DNA of 64,000 nt from Halobacteriales archaeon QH_7_65_31. GTDB lineage: Archaea > Halobacteriota > Halobacteria > Halobacteriales > Haloarculaceae. Numbering within the stretch: the first letter of the stretch is position 1; every line of letters begins with the position of its first letter. The position numbers were made by a program, and so were the translations under genes. The notes beneath the pieces are model-generated. The model searched no databases. It was not told the DNA's origin and saw nothing but the letters and a program-made list of their open reading frames with translations. The DNA lies in contig PXQU01000013.1 of NCBI GenBank assembly GCA_003021785.1, positions 248,001 to 312,000 of the forward strand, in the 5' to 3' direction. Shown one piece after another: positions 1 to 8,550 of this stretch.

Positions 1-217
1 CCTGTCGCGCAATCTCCGTCGCAAGAGGCGCCTCGCTCACCGTGTCCATCGCCGCTGACAGCACGGGGACGTTCAGCTCGACGTTCCGGGAGACTCGGGT
101 GCTGGTGTCTGCCGCGTCCGGCTCGACGCGCGACTCCTTCGGACGAAGTAGCACGTCGTCGAAGGTCAGCGCCTCTGGTACGGTGAGCTTCTGCGAGAAT
201 CTGTTGTCTTCTACCAT
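1..217 (-). CDS. guaB: IMP dehydrogenase, N-terminal part (runs off window)
   Basis: Converts IMP to XMP, the first step of GMP synthesis from IMP, in the cytoplasm. Only the first 72 or so codons are present; the rest lies beyond the left edge. Read leftward from the ATG at 217, the peptide contains LTFDDVLLRP and then VPVLSAAMDTVSE, the conserved N-terminal strands of the IMPDH barrel. Its start faces away from the lipoprotein gene at 387, leaving a shared 170-nt divergent promoter region. Confidence 0.93.
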   Translation of the reverse strand, partial: MVEDNRFSQKLTVPEALTFDDVLLRPKESRVEPDAADTSTRVSRNVELNVPVLSAAMDTVSEAPLATEIARQ

Positions 218-386
218 GTAAACGGTGCACGGCCACGTCTGAAAAGCATTCCGAGAGATACGATACCAGACCCGTGTGAACATATATCACGTAGTGCGAT
301 TCGATAGCGCGTCCGGGGTCGCAGGCTCGTTCGCCGCCGGTTCGCGCGTCCGAACTGTTAAGCCCGTAGCGTTGACATCCGGGGCT

Positions 387-1496
387 ATGCAACGAAGACG
401 GTTCCTGCAGGCCGCTGGGGCTGCAGGTCTGGGTGTGACGGCCGGTTGCTCGTCGGTCAGCGAAGCGATACCGGAGACGGGGCCGGCGGCCGACTTCCCG
501 TTCCCGCCGGGCTGGGGACCCGACGGCGTGCAGAAGCCGAAGGTCGCGTTCCGCTACCACGACAGGGCGCTCGCCGACAAGCCGTTCACGGCGACGTTCG
601 AGATACCCGGACTCGGCGACGACGGCGGCGTCATCGACAGCGCCGGAACTGGCGAACGGCGTCAGTCGGTCGTCGATAACCCCGAGTCGTACTACACCGA
701 GCTCTACCGGGAGCCCGGCGTCAAGTACGCGGGCGTCTCAGCGGACGCCGACGACCGGTTCTCTCACCTCACGGTCGGCGACTGGGAGACCGGCTCCCGG
801 TTCCCGGACGCGCTGCGGAAGGGCGTCGGCATCGTGTTCAAGCGCGCGCTCTCCCTGCCGTTCGGCGCCGGGAGCTTCGAGGTCCGCGACGAGGACGAGG
901 ACCCGCGGGTGGGCGTGTTCACGGTGGACAGCATCCCCGACGACAAGAACTGGACCGGTCTTGAGGAACTCCGCATCGAAATCGGCGCCGCCGGCGCCAT
1001 CCGCGACATCGAAGCCCGGTTCACGCCGAACAGCGCTACCCAAGACGCCGATCAGATGGTGTATAGCTACGACCTCACGCTCGGCGAGTCGCCACCCGAC
1101 GAGCGCGTACAGCGGCCCGAGAGACTGACGAAACTCCCGACGTTCGGGGTGGATTTCCAGCAGGACAACCGCGTCATGGCCGTGACGAACACCGGCGGCA
1201 GCCCGGTCGGAGGCGAGGACACCGGGATGGAGGCGTTCGGTATCGGCCCGGACGAAAGACGCACTGATGTCGACTTGGAACCGGTCGGGACGCTTCCCGC
1301 GGGCGAGACAGCGTACGTCGCCGGTGGCGACGACGGCCTGCAGATGACCGCATCACCCCCCGAGAGCGTCGACGGACGGCCGCCGCTCGCTGGCGAGCTC
1401 GCGGTGCGATTCCACTACTACCACGAGCGCGAGGACGAGGTCGGCGGCCCCTACGAGGTCCAGTACTCAACGGACTGCGACGGCCTGAACTGCTGA
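387..1496 (+). CDS. Tat-exported lipoprotein, function unknown
   Basis: A 369-residue secreted protein with no function I recognise. The N-terminus is a Tat lipoprotein signal: RRR at residues 3-5, a short hydrophobic stretch, and a lipobox-like LGVTAGC with Cys21 as the likely lipidated residue. The mature part is acidic with no obvious catalytic motif. The frame is open upstream to about 276, but ATG 387 is chosen because it places the signal peptide at the N-terminus and a TTAAG element sits about 27 nt upstream, fitting a leaderless transcript. Divergent from guaB. Confidence 0.8.
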   Translation: MQRRRFLQAAGAAGLGVTAGCSSVSEAIPETGPAADFPFPPGWGPDGVQKPKVAFRYHDRALADKPFTATFEIPGLGDDGGVIDSAGTGERRQSVVDNPESYYTELYREPGVKYAGVSADADDRFSHLTVGDWETGSRFPDALRKGVGIVFKRALSLPFGAGSFEVRDEDEDPRVGVFTVDSIPDDKNWTGLEELRIEIGAAGAIRDIEARFTPNSATQDADQMVYSYDLTLGESPPDERVQRPERLTKLPTFGVDFQQDNRVMAVTNTGGSPVGGEDTGMEAFGIGPDERRTDVDLEPVGTLPAGETAYVAGGDDGLQMTASPPESVDGRPPLAGELAVRFHYYHEREDEVGGPYEVQYSTDCDGLNC

Positions 1497-1552
1497 CCGC
1501 GTCCGCCTGAGTGACCAGCGAGAGCCGCTTCATCACTCAGTTCCACGCAATA

Positions 1553-1559
1553 CTTATAT
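1553..1559 (+). promoter_or_regulatory. TATA-like box for the small gene at 1582
   Basis: CTTATAT lies 23-29 nt before ATG 1582, the usual archaeal spacing for a leaderless start. Confidence 0.5.
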
Positions 1560-1581
1560 GAGATACGCCGTAGCTTCGCGT

Positions 1582-1773
1582 ATGGACGCCGCATGTTCCA
1601 ACGTGGCCCGTGTTGCCGGAACGAGTACACACTCCGTAGACACGACAGCGACAAAGCTCACGTTCGGAACAGCGGCCTGGTTCGCGTTCGACTGGCTCGG
1701 TCTCGCTCGGCAGCGACTGGGCTATCGCGACGCTGACCACCCACCGGCGACGGGGTATCGCCCGCAGCCCTGA
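1582..1773 (+). CDS. Small hypothetical protein (63 aa)
   Basis: I do not recognise this product. The frame can extend to an ATG at 1558, but ATG 1582 is preferred because a TATA-like CTTATAT sits 23-29 nt before it. The stop TGA (1771-1773) is immediately followed by the ATG of the next gene, which suggests one transcript and translational coupling. It contains one modest hydrophobic stretch (WFAFDWLGLA) and a Pro-rich tail. The context supports a real gene, but short GC-rich frames arise by chance. Confidence 0.45.
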   Translation: MDAACSNVARVAGTSTHSVDTTATKLTFGTAAWFAFDWLGLARQRLGYRDADHPPATGYRPQP

Positions 1774-2607
1774 ATGAGCGTCTCGAAACACCCGATCGCG
1801 GTTCGTCTCGAGCAGCAGGTCGGCGAGGGGACCCGACTGCTCGCGACAGTGATGTGTCTCCCGCTCGTCGACGGCATCTTTCCGGCCCTCGTGCTCGCGG
1901 GCGGGCTCTCGACCGCGCTCGGGATTCTGGAAGTCGGACTGCTCGTCTTCGGCGGGTCGGCGACGCTGGCGGTCGTCCTCGCCGAGATGGAGGGGACGCG
2001 CCGCGAACAGATACAGTCGATCCTCTTGGTCGGTGTGCCGCTCGTGGTCGTCGCCGGGGCCGAGACCGCACTGGCTCCGACGATCGCGACGATGCTCGCG
2101 ATTCCGACGTTCGAGCGGTTCGCCGCGCTGGTCATCCTCGCCATCGCAGCCAAGACGGCTTCCGCGACGGTCGGTGAGTATCTCCCCTCACCGGGTGTCA
2201 TCGTCGGACTCGGGCTGGTCGCGTCGTTCCAGCCCGGCAGCTTCGAGCTGGCATTCAGCGCGAACCCGACTGTCATTCTCCGAGGGATGGCCGCGGCGGG
2301 AGCCGGTGTCTCCTTCGCGCTCGGCGCTGCGCTGTTCGGTCCGTGGCTCCGCGGCAACGTCGATATCGACCGCTTCCGGTTCGGTAGCGCCGTCGCGCTC
2401 GGCGTGCTCCCGTTGAGCATCCTCGGTCTCATCGAGGCGAACGTTCCGCTCGCGCTCGCCGTGCTCGCCGTCACGTCGCTGCTCTCGCTCGATCCACAGG
2501 GCGCAGTCGAGCCGGAGCCGATGTCGGACGACGAGAGCGCCGACGCCGATCAGGGCGACGAGCCGGTAGGCGACCCCGCTGGAAGCGAGCAGGCCCCGTG
2601 GCTCTGA
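1774..2607 (+). CDS. Polytopic membrane protein, haloarchaeal DUF5794-like
   Basis: A 277-residue integral membrane protein with about seven hydrophobic segments and an acidic, disordered tail from about residue 248. It matches my memory of the haloarchaeal family DUF5794, whose function is unknown; I could not verify the number. It begins directly after the stop of the small gene upstream and is followed 36 nt later by a small zinc-ribbon gene on the same strand. I associate that partner (DUF5795) with this family. Confidence 0.7.
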   Translation: MSVSKHPIAVRLEQQVGEGTRLLATVMCLPLVDGIFPALVLAGGLSTALGILEVGLLVFGGSATLAVVLAEMEGTRREQIQSILLVGVPLVVVAGAETALAPTIATMLAIPTFERFAALVILAIAAKTASATVGEYLPSPGVIVGLGLVASFQPGSFELAFSANPTVILRGMAAAGAGVSFALGAALFGPWLRGNVDIDRFRFGSAVALGVLPLSILGLIEANVPLALAVLAVTSLLSLDPQGAVEPEPMSDDESADADQGDEPVGDPAGSEQAPWL

Positions 2608-2643
2608 CGACAACGCTTTGACGCGCCGGCTGAACGTTGAGGT

Positions 2644-2868
2644 ATGGCCGACAATCGCGTCGTGGAGGGGCGAATGGTGACGCCGAAGGCGCTCGCCGAA
2701 CGGATCGAAGGCGACTCTGTTATGGACGCCGAGGGAATCGAGGACGCCGATTTCGACTGCCCGGACTGCGGTGAGAGCGTTCTCTCCGTCGGCTACATGC
2801 CCGGCGTGGCGAGCTTCCACACCGGCTACAAGTGTCAGGAGTGTCCGTGGTCGGATATCGAGGCGTAG
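2644..2868 (+). CDS. Small zinc-ribbon protein, DUF5795-like
   Basis: A 74-residue protein with two CxxC pairs, Cys39/Cys42 and Cys64/Cys67, expected to bind one zinc. No enzymatic motif is present, so it may be an adaptor or nucleic-acid-binding protein. It lies 36 nt after the membrane protein on the same strand. The family is probably haloarchaeal DUF5795 (recalled, not verified). Its stop meets the stop of the convergent ferredoxin gene with no gap. Confidence 0.72.
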   Translation: MADNRVVEGRMVTPKALAERIEGDSVMDAEGIEDADFDCPDCGESVLSVGYMPGVASFHTGYKCQECPWSDIEA

Positions 2869-3219
2869 CTACCGCGGCAGCAGCTGTCCCCAGTACCGTT
2901 TCTCGATGAGTTCGACCGTCAGCGGCTCCGTCACCGACACCTGACACGACAGTCGCGGGTAGCCGTAGCGCGCGGCCAGCCGGTCGTGCCAGTGGTCGGC
3001 CGTCGGCTCCGTCCCGTCGTCCGTGTGGACGCGGACGCCACAGCTCGCACAGAGACCGTTGCCGCCGCAGTTAGCGACCTTCGCCGCCGGCGCGTACACC
3101 TCGAAGCCCGCATCGAGCAGGAGCGTCCGGAGGTTCTGTCCGTCTGTCGCTGTGAGTTCGGTCTCGGTCTCAGTCTCGGTCTCGCCGTCTCGCACTCGCA
3201 CCGCGTGTGTCTCGGCCAT
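2869..3219 (-). CDS. [2Fe-2S] ferredoxin-like protein
   Basis: A 116-residue soluble electron carrier. The cluster ligands are Cys51, Cys57, Cys60 and Cys92: a Cx5CxxC set followed by a distant Cys in RLSCQV, as in adrenodoxin/reductase-type plant-like ferredoxins. Near the N-terminus (residues 13-21) is a run of alternating Thr-Glu encoded by a CTCGGT-type hexamer repeat, which is low complexity and may vary in length. ATG 3219 is chosen; the frame stays open upstream but that stretch overlaps the tRNA. No reductase lies next to it, so its partner is unknown. Confidence 0.82.
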   Translation of the reverse strand: MAETHAVRVRDGETETETETELTATDGQNLRTLLLDAGFEVYAPAAKVANCGGNGLCASCGVRVHTDDGTEPTADHWHDRLAARYGYPRLSCQVSVTEPLTVELIEKRYWGQLLPR

Positions 3220-3300
3220 AGGTGTCGATGGGCGTCGAGCGGTATAGTCGATGCCCCGAATCGAAACCCCTTTACTCGGAATCCATGTACGAGGAGACGA

Positions 3301-3479
3301 GGGGCTGTGGCCAAGCCAGGCATGGCGACTGACTCCAGAGGCCACGCGCCCGGTGACGAGACTCCAGACTGATATACCGAGCCGGCGACTGATCATCGCC
3401 CGCGATGACGACCCTCTGGAGGACCGAGGCGCACACCGGAGATATCAGTCGATCGGGGGTTCAAATCCCTCCGGCCCCA
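3301..3479 (+). tRNA. tRNA-Trp (CCA) with a long intron
   Basis: The acceptor stem pairs GGGGCTG (3301-3307) with CGGCCCC (3472-3478), with A73 at 3479. D stem, anticodon stem (ACTGA at 3328-3332 with TCAGT at 3445-3449) and T arm all fold. The anticodon CCA is 3335-3337. An intron of about 105 nt (roughly 3339-3443) interrupts the gene after position 37, the canonical archaeal site. The intron holds C/D-box-like motifs (GATGACG near 3404, CTGA near 3369 and 3390) and TCTGGAG (3415-3421), complementary to the anticodon loop. This matches the known haloarchaeal pre-tRNA-Trp intron that guides 2'-O-methylation. Confidence 0.95.
3339..3443 (+). ncRNA. tRNA-Trp intron, probable box C/D guide RNA
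   Basis: It carries C/C'-like (GTGACGA, CGATGACG) and D/D'-like (CTGA) motifs, plus segments complementary to the anticodon region of its own host tRNA. In Haloferax the equivalent intron guides methylation of positions 34 and 39. The function here is by analogy. Confidence 0.7.
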
Positions 3480-3493
3480 TACTCACTTTGAAT

Positions 3494-4374
3494 GTTTCAA
3501 TCCCACAAGGGTTCGTCTGTAACGCGCGCTCCGCCCGGAGCATGAGCCGCCGGATATCGCTTCAACCCCACAAGGGTTCGTCTGTAACAGAAAGCGACCA
3601 GCGGCTCGCCGGGGGGTAGCTCGCTTCAACCCTACAAGGGTTCGTCTGTAACAGTCGCTGAGACTGTCGGGCGAGACCCAGAAAGCAGCTTCAACCCTAC
3701 AAGGGTTCGTCTGTAACTAGCGCGAACTAACAGCCACCCTTCGCGTGTCCGCTTGCTTCAACCCTACAAGGGTTCGTCTGTAACATTTCTTCCCGCACCT
3801 CGGGCGAGTTCGCAGACACGCTTCAACCCTACAAGGGTTCGTCTGTAACCGTCGTATGCAGCCAGAGACAGCCATGTGTCCACAGGCTTCAACCCTACAA
3901 GGGTTCGTCTGTAACTCGGATCGACCGACTCACCCGCCGCGAGGAGCATGTCGCTTCAACCCTACAAGGGTTCGTCTGTAACCAGCCCCGCGAGGGTCCC
4001 CGCGCCCACTCCGAGGGAGCTTCAACCCTACAAGCGTTCGTCTGTAACTGTCGTACGTCGCCGGGTCCTGTGTGATCCCGACGCTTCAACCCTACAAGGG
4101 TTCGTCTGTAACCCTCACTCATCCAGATCACCGATATGAGATCTCAGTGCTTCAACCCTACAAGGGTTCGTCTGTAACCGTGACGATGTCGCTGGATGGC
4201 GAGACACGTTCACGCTTCAACCCTACAAGGGTTCGTCTGTAACCGCGGCCGGACGTTGCCCTGCGTCCTCGATCCGTTCGCTTCAACCCTACAAGGGTTC
4301 GTCTGTAACCGGCTCAACCTCGCCGCGTTCGTTCCGTCGGACGAGCTTCAACCCTACAAGGGTTCGTCTGTAAC
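3494..4374 (-). CRISPR. Type I-B CRISPR array, 14 repeats and 13 spacers
   Basis: Fourteen 30-nt repeats start at 3494, 3559, 3623, 3688, 3755, 3820, 3886, 3953, 4019, 4083, 4149, 4214, 4280 and 4345. Spacers are 34-37 nt. On the minus strand the repeat begins GTTACAGACGAACCC and ends GTTGAAGC, matching haloarchaeal I-B repeats with an 8-nt crRNA 5' tag. The copy at 3494 has three substitutions, the one at 3559 has one, and the one at 4019 has one. Decay at the left end makes it the old, leader-distal end, so transcription runs leftward, in the same direction as the cas operon. The array ends only 14 nt from tRNA-Trp. Confidence 0.97.
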
Positions 4375-4477
4375 CATACTCGATCTTCGGGAGACACGTC
4401 TGCTAACGTGTGGATACAATAAAGAGCTTCTGTCGACCCTCAATAAGCTGCATTCCACAGAGGGTTGACGGAACTAG
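4375..4477 (-). promoter_or_regulatory. CRISPR leader
   Basis: An AT-richer stretch just upstream (minus strand) of the newest repeat. It includes a TTTATTGTAT-like element near 4415-4425 that could be the array promoter. Two inverted repeats are visible: ACACGT (4394-4399) with ACGTGT (4406-4411), and GTCGACCCTC (4432-4441) with GAGGGTTGAC (4460-4469). The second could terminate the cas transcript arriving from the right. Leader identity rests on position and repeat polarity. Confidence 0.65.
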
Positions 4478-4740
4478 CTAGAGAAACCGCTGCTCTTCGG
4501 TCGGATCGTCGGTATATACCGTCCGGTTCAGGAGTGCATCGGAGGATAACTCGTAGATGATTGTTGATTCGCCGGGTTTCAGCAGATCATCGACCTTTCT
4601 TTCAGCGTAGCTAGATTACCTTCGGAGATCTCCCCCTCAAGTCCCGAGTTCTGGACGTGGAAAAAGTATCGACGGTCGAATTTGAGGGCCCCCTGCGTCC
4701 GGTCGGCCTCCGGATCATAAACCACCACGACGTATACGCT
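4478..4740 (-). pseudogene. cas2: cas2 remnant (frameshifted, no start codon)
   Basis: Cas2 pairs with Cas1 to capture new spacers. Read leftward, this stretch encodes VYVVVVYDPEADRTQG then FFHVQNSGLEGEISEGNL, the recognisable first half of haloarchaeal Cas2. That frame then hits a stop. A second frame continues with DDLLKPGESTIIYELSSDAL and ends in DPTEEQRFL before a stop at 4478-4480, the usual Cas2 C-terminus. The frames switch near 4594-4602 in a CTTTCTTTC tract. No ATG or GTG is evident before VYVVV. It cannot make a normal Cas2. Confidence 0.85.
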
Positions 4741-4741
4741 A

Positions 4742-5110
4742 TCACCACCGTTGGAACGAATCGTACGCCTCGCCGGTGAGTAGGTGTTTTGAGCTTGTAT
4801 GCTTCGAGCTGCAGCAGGTATTGATAGCTGACCTTCCGGTTCAACATCGGATGTTCAACAGTCCGTTCCGGTGTCTCGTCGAACTCCTTCGCGTACATCT
4901 TTCGTCCGGATTCGTTTAGCAGACAAGAGCCGAGATCAGTCATCATTTGATGCTGTCGCCGACTACCAGCAGGTCAGTCTGGAGTCGCACGAACGCATCT
5001 CGGTCAATATCTTCAATCGTAGTTTCGAGAGTTGGCGCGCTTCGAGAGCCGCTTTGACTATCTTAGTAGAGGCGTATCAAGCACCGTCGACCTCGTAGTT
5101 ATGAGGATTC
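4742..5110 (-). pseudogene. cas1: cas1 remnant (internal deletion and frameshifts)
   Basis: Cas1 is the spacer integrase. About 4800-4935 encodes SCLLNESGRKMYAKEFDE, then ERTVEHPMLNRKVSYQYLLQ and LEAYKL, the typical Cas1 C-terminal region. The last codons (HLLTGEAYDSFQRW, then TGA) lie in another frame, so at least one frameshift separates them. To the right, 4950-5110 holds short out-of-frame pieces (LDTPLL, IVKAALEA, ANSRNYD) that I read more cautiously as mid-protein Cas1. The N-terminus and the segment before SCLLNE, which carries active-site residues, are missing. No cas4 is recognisable between this and cas3. Confidence 0.8.
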
Positions 5111-5146
5111 TGAGTGATAAGATCTGAACGAAATGAGTTGCCACAT

Positions 5147-7792
5147 TCATACCTCCGTATCGAAGACAACCGATTCAATCCTAACGCCCTCTCCGGTAGT
5201 GATATCATATCCATCGGCTTGACTCGCAGGCGTAAATGCTCGAAGATCATCATCAGTATTGTCTTCTGAGACCGGGATCGAAGTGACACATGACTGCAGT
5301 GCCTGAAAGTTCGATTTCGCAGCTGTCCACCGGCCGTCTTCTTTGCCATTCAGATACGCCTCAAATTCTTCCCGTTCGGAATCAGTCACTAACACCGCAA
5401 CATCAACGGTCTCGTAATCATTATCGATCAGGGACACACTCCGTAAGTACTCGCCGTTTCCGCTATGGAAGGCATCAACCAGCGGATCAGTCACTGCGTC
5501 CGTCTGCCGTTGTGCATGGAGTGTTTCATAGAACGATTTGATACCGGAACTGATGAGTGCTGCTTCAGGGATCTCCGCCGTAGTTCTCTCGTCTCGAAGC
5601 GACTGCAAAACGGTTCGTGTCGGTCGAAGCAGGGAGTCATCACCGTAAACCAACTTGCTTGGCACATACTCACGGCCTGCTGGACTGTCGAGTCGCCAGA
5701 TCGTCACCGTCCGAGTCGGCCCCCCAAACGAGCGATTACAACGTCCAGCAGCTTGGACAATCGCAGGCAGTGGAGCAAAGTCTCGAAACAGACGATCAAA
5801 GCTAATGTCGACCCCAGCCTCGATCAGTTGGGTCGAAATCGTAATCGTCGGGAGATCATCGAACGGTGTGGTCGAATCATCGCTGATAACTTTTGAGAGT
5901 GCATCTAACAGTAAGGATCGGTCTTTCGGCCGGAGACGCGTGGTCAACGTTGCCGTGAGCAGTTCACAGTCATCGGTGGACGCATCGAGATAGCGTAGAT
6001 ACCCAGCCGCTGATCTCTCCTCGTCATCGGTCGCTCGCTGGTAGGCCAGCAGTGAGTCACCAAGAGCCAGAGTCGTCGGTTCTGTGAGTGCCTCGGTCAT
6101 CTCAACGGCACAATCAACCGTATTGACGATCGAAAGCGTGTTTCTTCCAGCAGCTGTCTCAGCCCGTACCACCTCAGCAGCATCAGGGATCCCAAGAGGC
6201 TGGCTCGTCCCGGTAAAATAATCTAATAGACTGTCGTGCAAGGTGAATTGCACACGAGGAGAATCCTCCAAGACGGCTGTATACTCATCAGCCATATCCA
6301 CGAGTGGCTCTGGAGTCGGACATCTCGCCAACTGGCGAAGAAACCGTGGCTGTGTGGCAGTCATCAAAATCACGGTTGCATCATACAGCTCGACGCAACT
6401 CTTGATTAGCTGGCCGATGAGGTTCCACCACGACAGCGGGGCAGCCTGTGGTTCGTCGATGACGATAACACTGTCATGGAGGGCCGGCAGTTTCACCGAT
6501 TGAACGTTTCCAGGGCCAGCGAGACTCTCAAACAACTGCGTGAATGTCGTTACGACAAGCCCGGATCGCCACGCTTCTGCATGCAACGTTTCTCGACCGG
6601 TCCCGTAGCTTTCACCCGCCAGCTGATTGGCAGCGGTGCGGGTGTCTGCCAGATGGTGGTGTTTGGTGTATGCCGTTGAGTGTGGCGTCACATCCAAAAC
6701 AGATTGGATTTCGCTATCGACTTGATCGATGATCGACGTATACGGCAACGCATAGATGACGCGACTATCCCGATTGTCAGCTCGCGTCATGGCGGCTCGA
6801 AGCCCACTGTATGTCTTCCCAAATCCGGTGGGAAGAGTCAACTCGAAGACGTACTGGTCAGGGCTCGCTTCAATCGTCTGGGTCGCACGGGCGTTGGCAG
6901 CGGTTTGGATCGCGGCCACTCGTTGGTCCGTCGTCGCAGAGCTGCTAGGGAGTGCTGCATCCGGATGCTGTCGATACCACCGCGATTCTGATCCATTTGG
7001 AAGGGTTGTCGAGGCGAGACGATCGACAGCTTGGGTGAGCTTCGTTACATCTGGGCGATCGACCGTGCCGAGATTGGCTGTCGTCTCCGGCGTTGTCAGT
7101 TCACTTGCATCGCTCTTATCGGCGGTCACCAGCGTCGACCACACTGCCTCCGTGTAGGCGTAGAATTGATCGGCCGCGTCGTCAGTCGAACGATTCGAAA
7201 ATAGTTCTGCTTCGAGTTGATTGAGGAAGTTTAGATACTCAGAGATCTCCGTCTCGTTGATTGCTTTCCATCGGAGGCTGCCGTCTGTGGCTGCTTGGAG
7301 GATCTGATCTGCTGCCGGAGCGCATTCAACATCGATCTTTTCGAGCTGTTCAGCTAAAACAGCCACATGCTGTTGTTTGGTGACGCGATCCGACTGGCGA
7401 TATCGCTCGAATTCGTGCTTCAGGTTCGGCAACACGCCGTGGTGTTTGGCGACTGCGATGAATCCGGCAGCAATCGTCTGGGGGCTGCACTCTAACTCCT
7501 GTAACACCCACAAAGAGAGTAACGCGCTGACGCCGCCGTGGAAAGTGTGCCTACGTGAGGGCGCCTCTGAACGACTGTCGGTTTCGAGATACTCCTGAAA
7601 CCACGGGGTGAGCTTCCCGAAGTCGTGTGTCCACGCAAGACTGTGGGCGACCGTCGACCACTCTTCCCCATAGGGGGTCTGGCCCCACCCGTCGGTCAAA
7701 GCTGCTACTCCGCTGGCAACCCCTTCAAGATGGCGCGCTAGCGATTGGGTCTCTCGGGCTTGATATGCCGTCAGTGGATCGTCGGTAGTCAT
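5147..7792 (-). CDS. cas3: CRISPR-associated helicase-nuclease Cas3
   Basis: The 881-residue effector nuclease/helicase of type I-B interference, recruited by Cascade to unwind and cut target DNA. The N-terminal HD nuclease domain shows His56-Asp57 in HSLAWTHDFGK, His82/His85 and His117-His118. The helicase core has Walker A PTGFGKT (321-327), the DExH-type DEPQ (446-449), the MTATQP motif, and the late motifs ISTQLIEAGVD and QAAGRCNR. All motifs are present, so it appears functional. ATG 7792 overlaps the cas5 stop by ATGA; a TTG at 7801 is an unlikely start. Fourth-from-Cas6 partner genes precede it in the same operon, and the decayed cas1/cas2 follow it. Confidence 0.96.
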   Translation of the reverse strand: MTTDDPLTAYQARETQSLARHLEGVASGVAALTDGWGQTPYGEEWSTVAHSLAWTHDFGKLTPWFQEYLETDSRSEAPSRRHTFHGGVSALLSLWVLQELECSPQTIAAGFIAVAKHHGVLPNLKHEFERYRQSDRVTKQQHVAVLAEQLEKIDVECAPAADQILQAATDGSLRWKAINETEISEYLNFLNQLEAELFSNRSTDDAADQFYAYTEAVWSTLVTADKSDASELTTPETTANLGTVDRPDVTKLTQAVDRLASTTLPNGSESRWYRQHPDAALPSSSATTDQRVAAIQTAANARATQTIEASPDQYVFELTLPTGFGKTYSGLRAAMTRADNRDSRVIYALPYTSIIDQVDSEIQSVLDVTPHSTAYTKHHHLADTRTAANQLAGESYGTGRETLHAEAWRSGLVVTTFTQLFESLAGPGNVQSVKLPALHDSVIVIDEPQAAPLSWWNLIGQLIKSCVELYDATVILMTATQPRFLRQLARCPTPEPLVDMADEYTAVLEDSPRVQFTLHDSLLDYFTGTSQPLGIPDAAEVVRAETAAGRNTLSIVNTVDCAVEMTEALTEPTTLALGDSLLAYQRATDDEERSAAGYLRYLDASTDDCELLTATLTTRLRPKDRSLLLDALSKVISDDSTTPFDDLPTITISTQLIEAGVDISFDRLFRDFAPLPAIVQAAGRCNRSFGGPTRTVTIWRLDSPAGREYVPSKLVYGDDSLLRPTRTVLQSLRDERTTAEIPEAALISSGIKSFYETLHAQRQTDAVTDPLVDAFHSGNGEYLRSVSLIDNDYETVDVAVLVTDSEREEFEAYLNGKEDGRWTAAKSNFQALQSCVTSIPVSEDNTDDDLRAFTPASQADGYDITTGEGVRIESVVFDTEV

Positions 7793-8550
7793 CGGAAACA
7801 AACTGTCCGATCACCCACGGTCGACAGCGGTGCCTCCGGTGCATGGAGCGGTTCCGTTTCAGGCGCGTACGCATAGGATGCAAAACCGGTTGTTTTACGA
7901 CCAGATTCCTCGGCTTCCATGAACGCTGGTGAACGTTCCATCCGAAGTGGAGTGTCAGGCGTGGGAACAACATGGCCTTCCGGAACTGTGGAGCTGATCG
8001 CTTCCGGATCGCCACCAGCTTCGACCGTGTTTCGTTCGACATCCTCAAAGGAGGCCAGACACTCAGTTTTCCCGAGAGATGGTGTATACACAGCTCGCCC
8101 GCTGGTGAGATACTCAGCCAACCGTTCGAAGGTGTCTGTCTCCGCTAGGATGAGATCGATGCGGTAGGCTGCATCGACGACGTACTCGAAGGTTCGCCGT
8201 TTCCGTTCTTTGGCGATCGTTTCGGGGTCAATCACCGTTTTCCCAGAAACCCCTTGTGCAGATTTGATATCTCCACTGGTGGTCGGCAACGTCAACATCG
8301 GAATCGACTGGGTGCGAAGCGAACAGACTGGTGAGATCGCCATCGCTGAGTGTTCACGGCTGAATGTCTCATAATAGGAATCGCGTGGTTCCCCAAGGAC
8401 AGCAGCTAACAGTCCGGCAACAGTCGTTCGAGGGATCACCCGATAGGTTGGCTTCTCCGTAGTCGAATCCACCCGTCGGAAATGTGCAAACGGGCCGCTG
8501 ACGGTGAAGGACAAACACTCCTGACCGACGACATCTAGAGCTGTAGTCAT
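7789..8550 (-). CDS. cas5: Cascade subunit Cas5 (type I-B)
   Basis: A 253-residue RAMP-fold protein expected to cap the 5' tag of crRNA in the I-B Cascade. The N-terminal part (SFTVSGPFAHFRRVDS, then TTVAGLLAAVLG) is the typical Cas5b start, and the GKTECLAS segment is also characteristic. Its ATG overlaps the cas7 stop (ATGA) and its stop overlaps the cas3 ATG in the same way, so translation of all three is probably coupled. Length is normal for Cas5b and no lesion is visible. Confidence 0.94.
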   Translation of the reverse strand: MTTALDVVGQECLSFTVSGPFAHFRRVDSTTEKPTYRVIPRTTVAGLLAAVLGEPRDSYYETFSREHSAMAISPVCSLRTQSIPMLTLPTTSGDIKSAQGVSGKTVIDPETIAKERKRRTFEYVVDAAYRIDLILAETDTFERLAEYLTSGRAVYTPSLGKTECLASFEDVERNTVEAGGDPEAISSTVPEGHVVPTPDTPLRMERSPAFMEAEESGRKTTGFASYAYAPETEPLHAPEAPLSTVGDRTVCFR

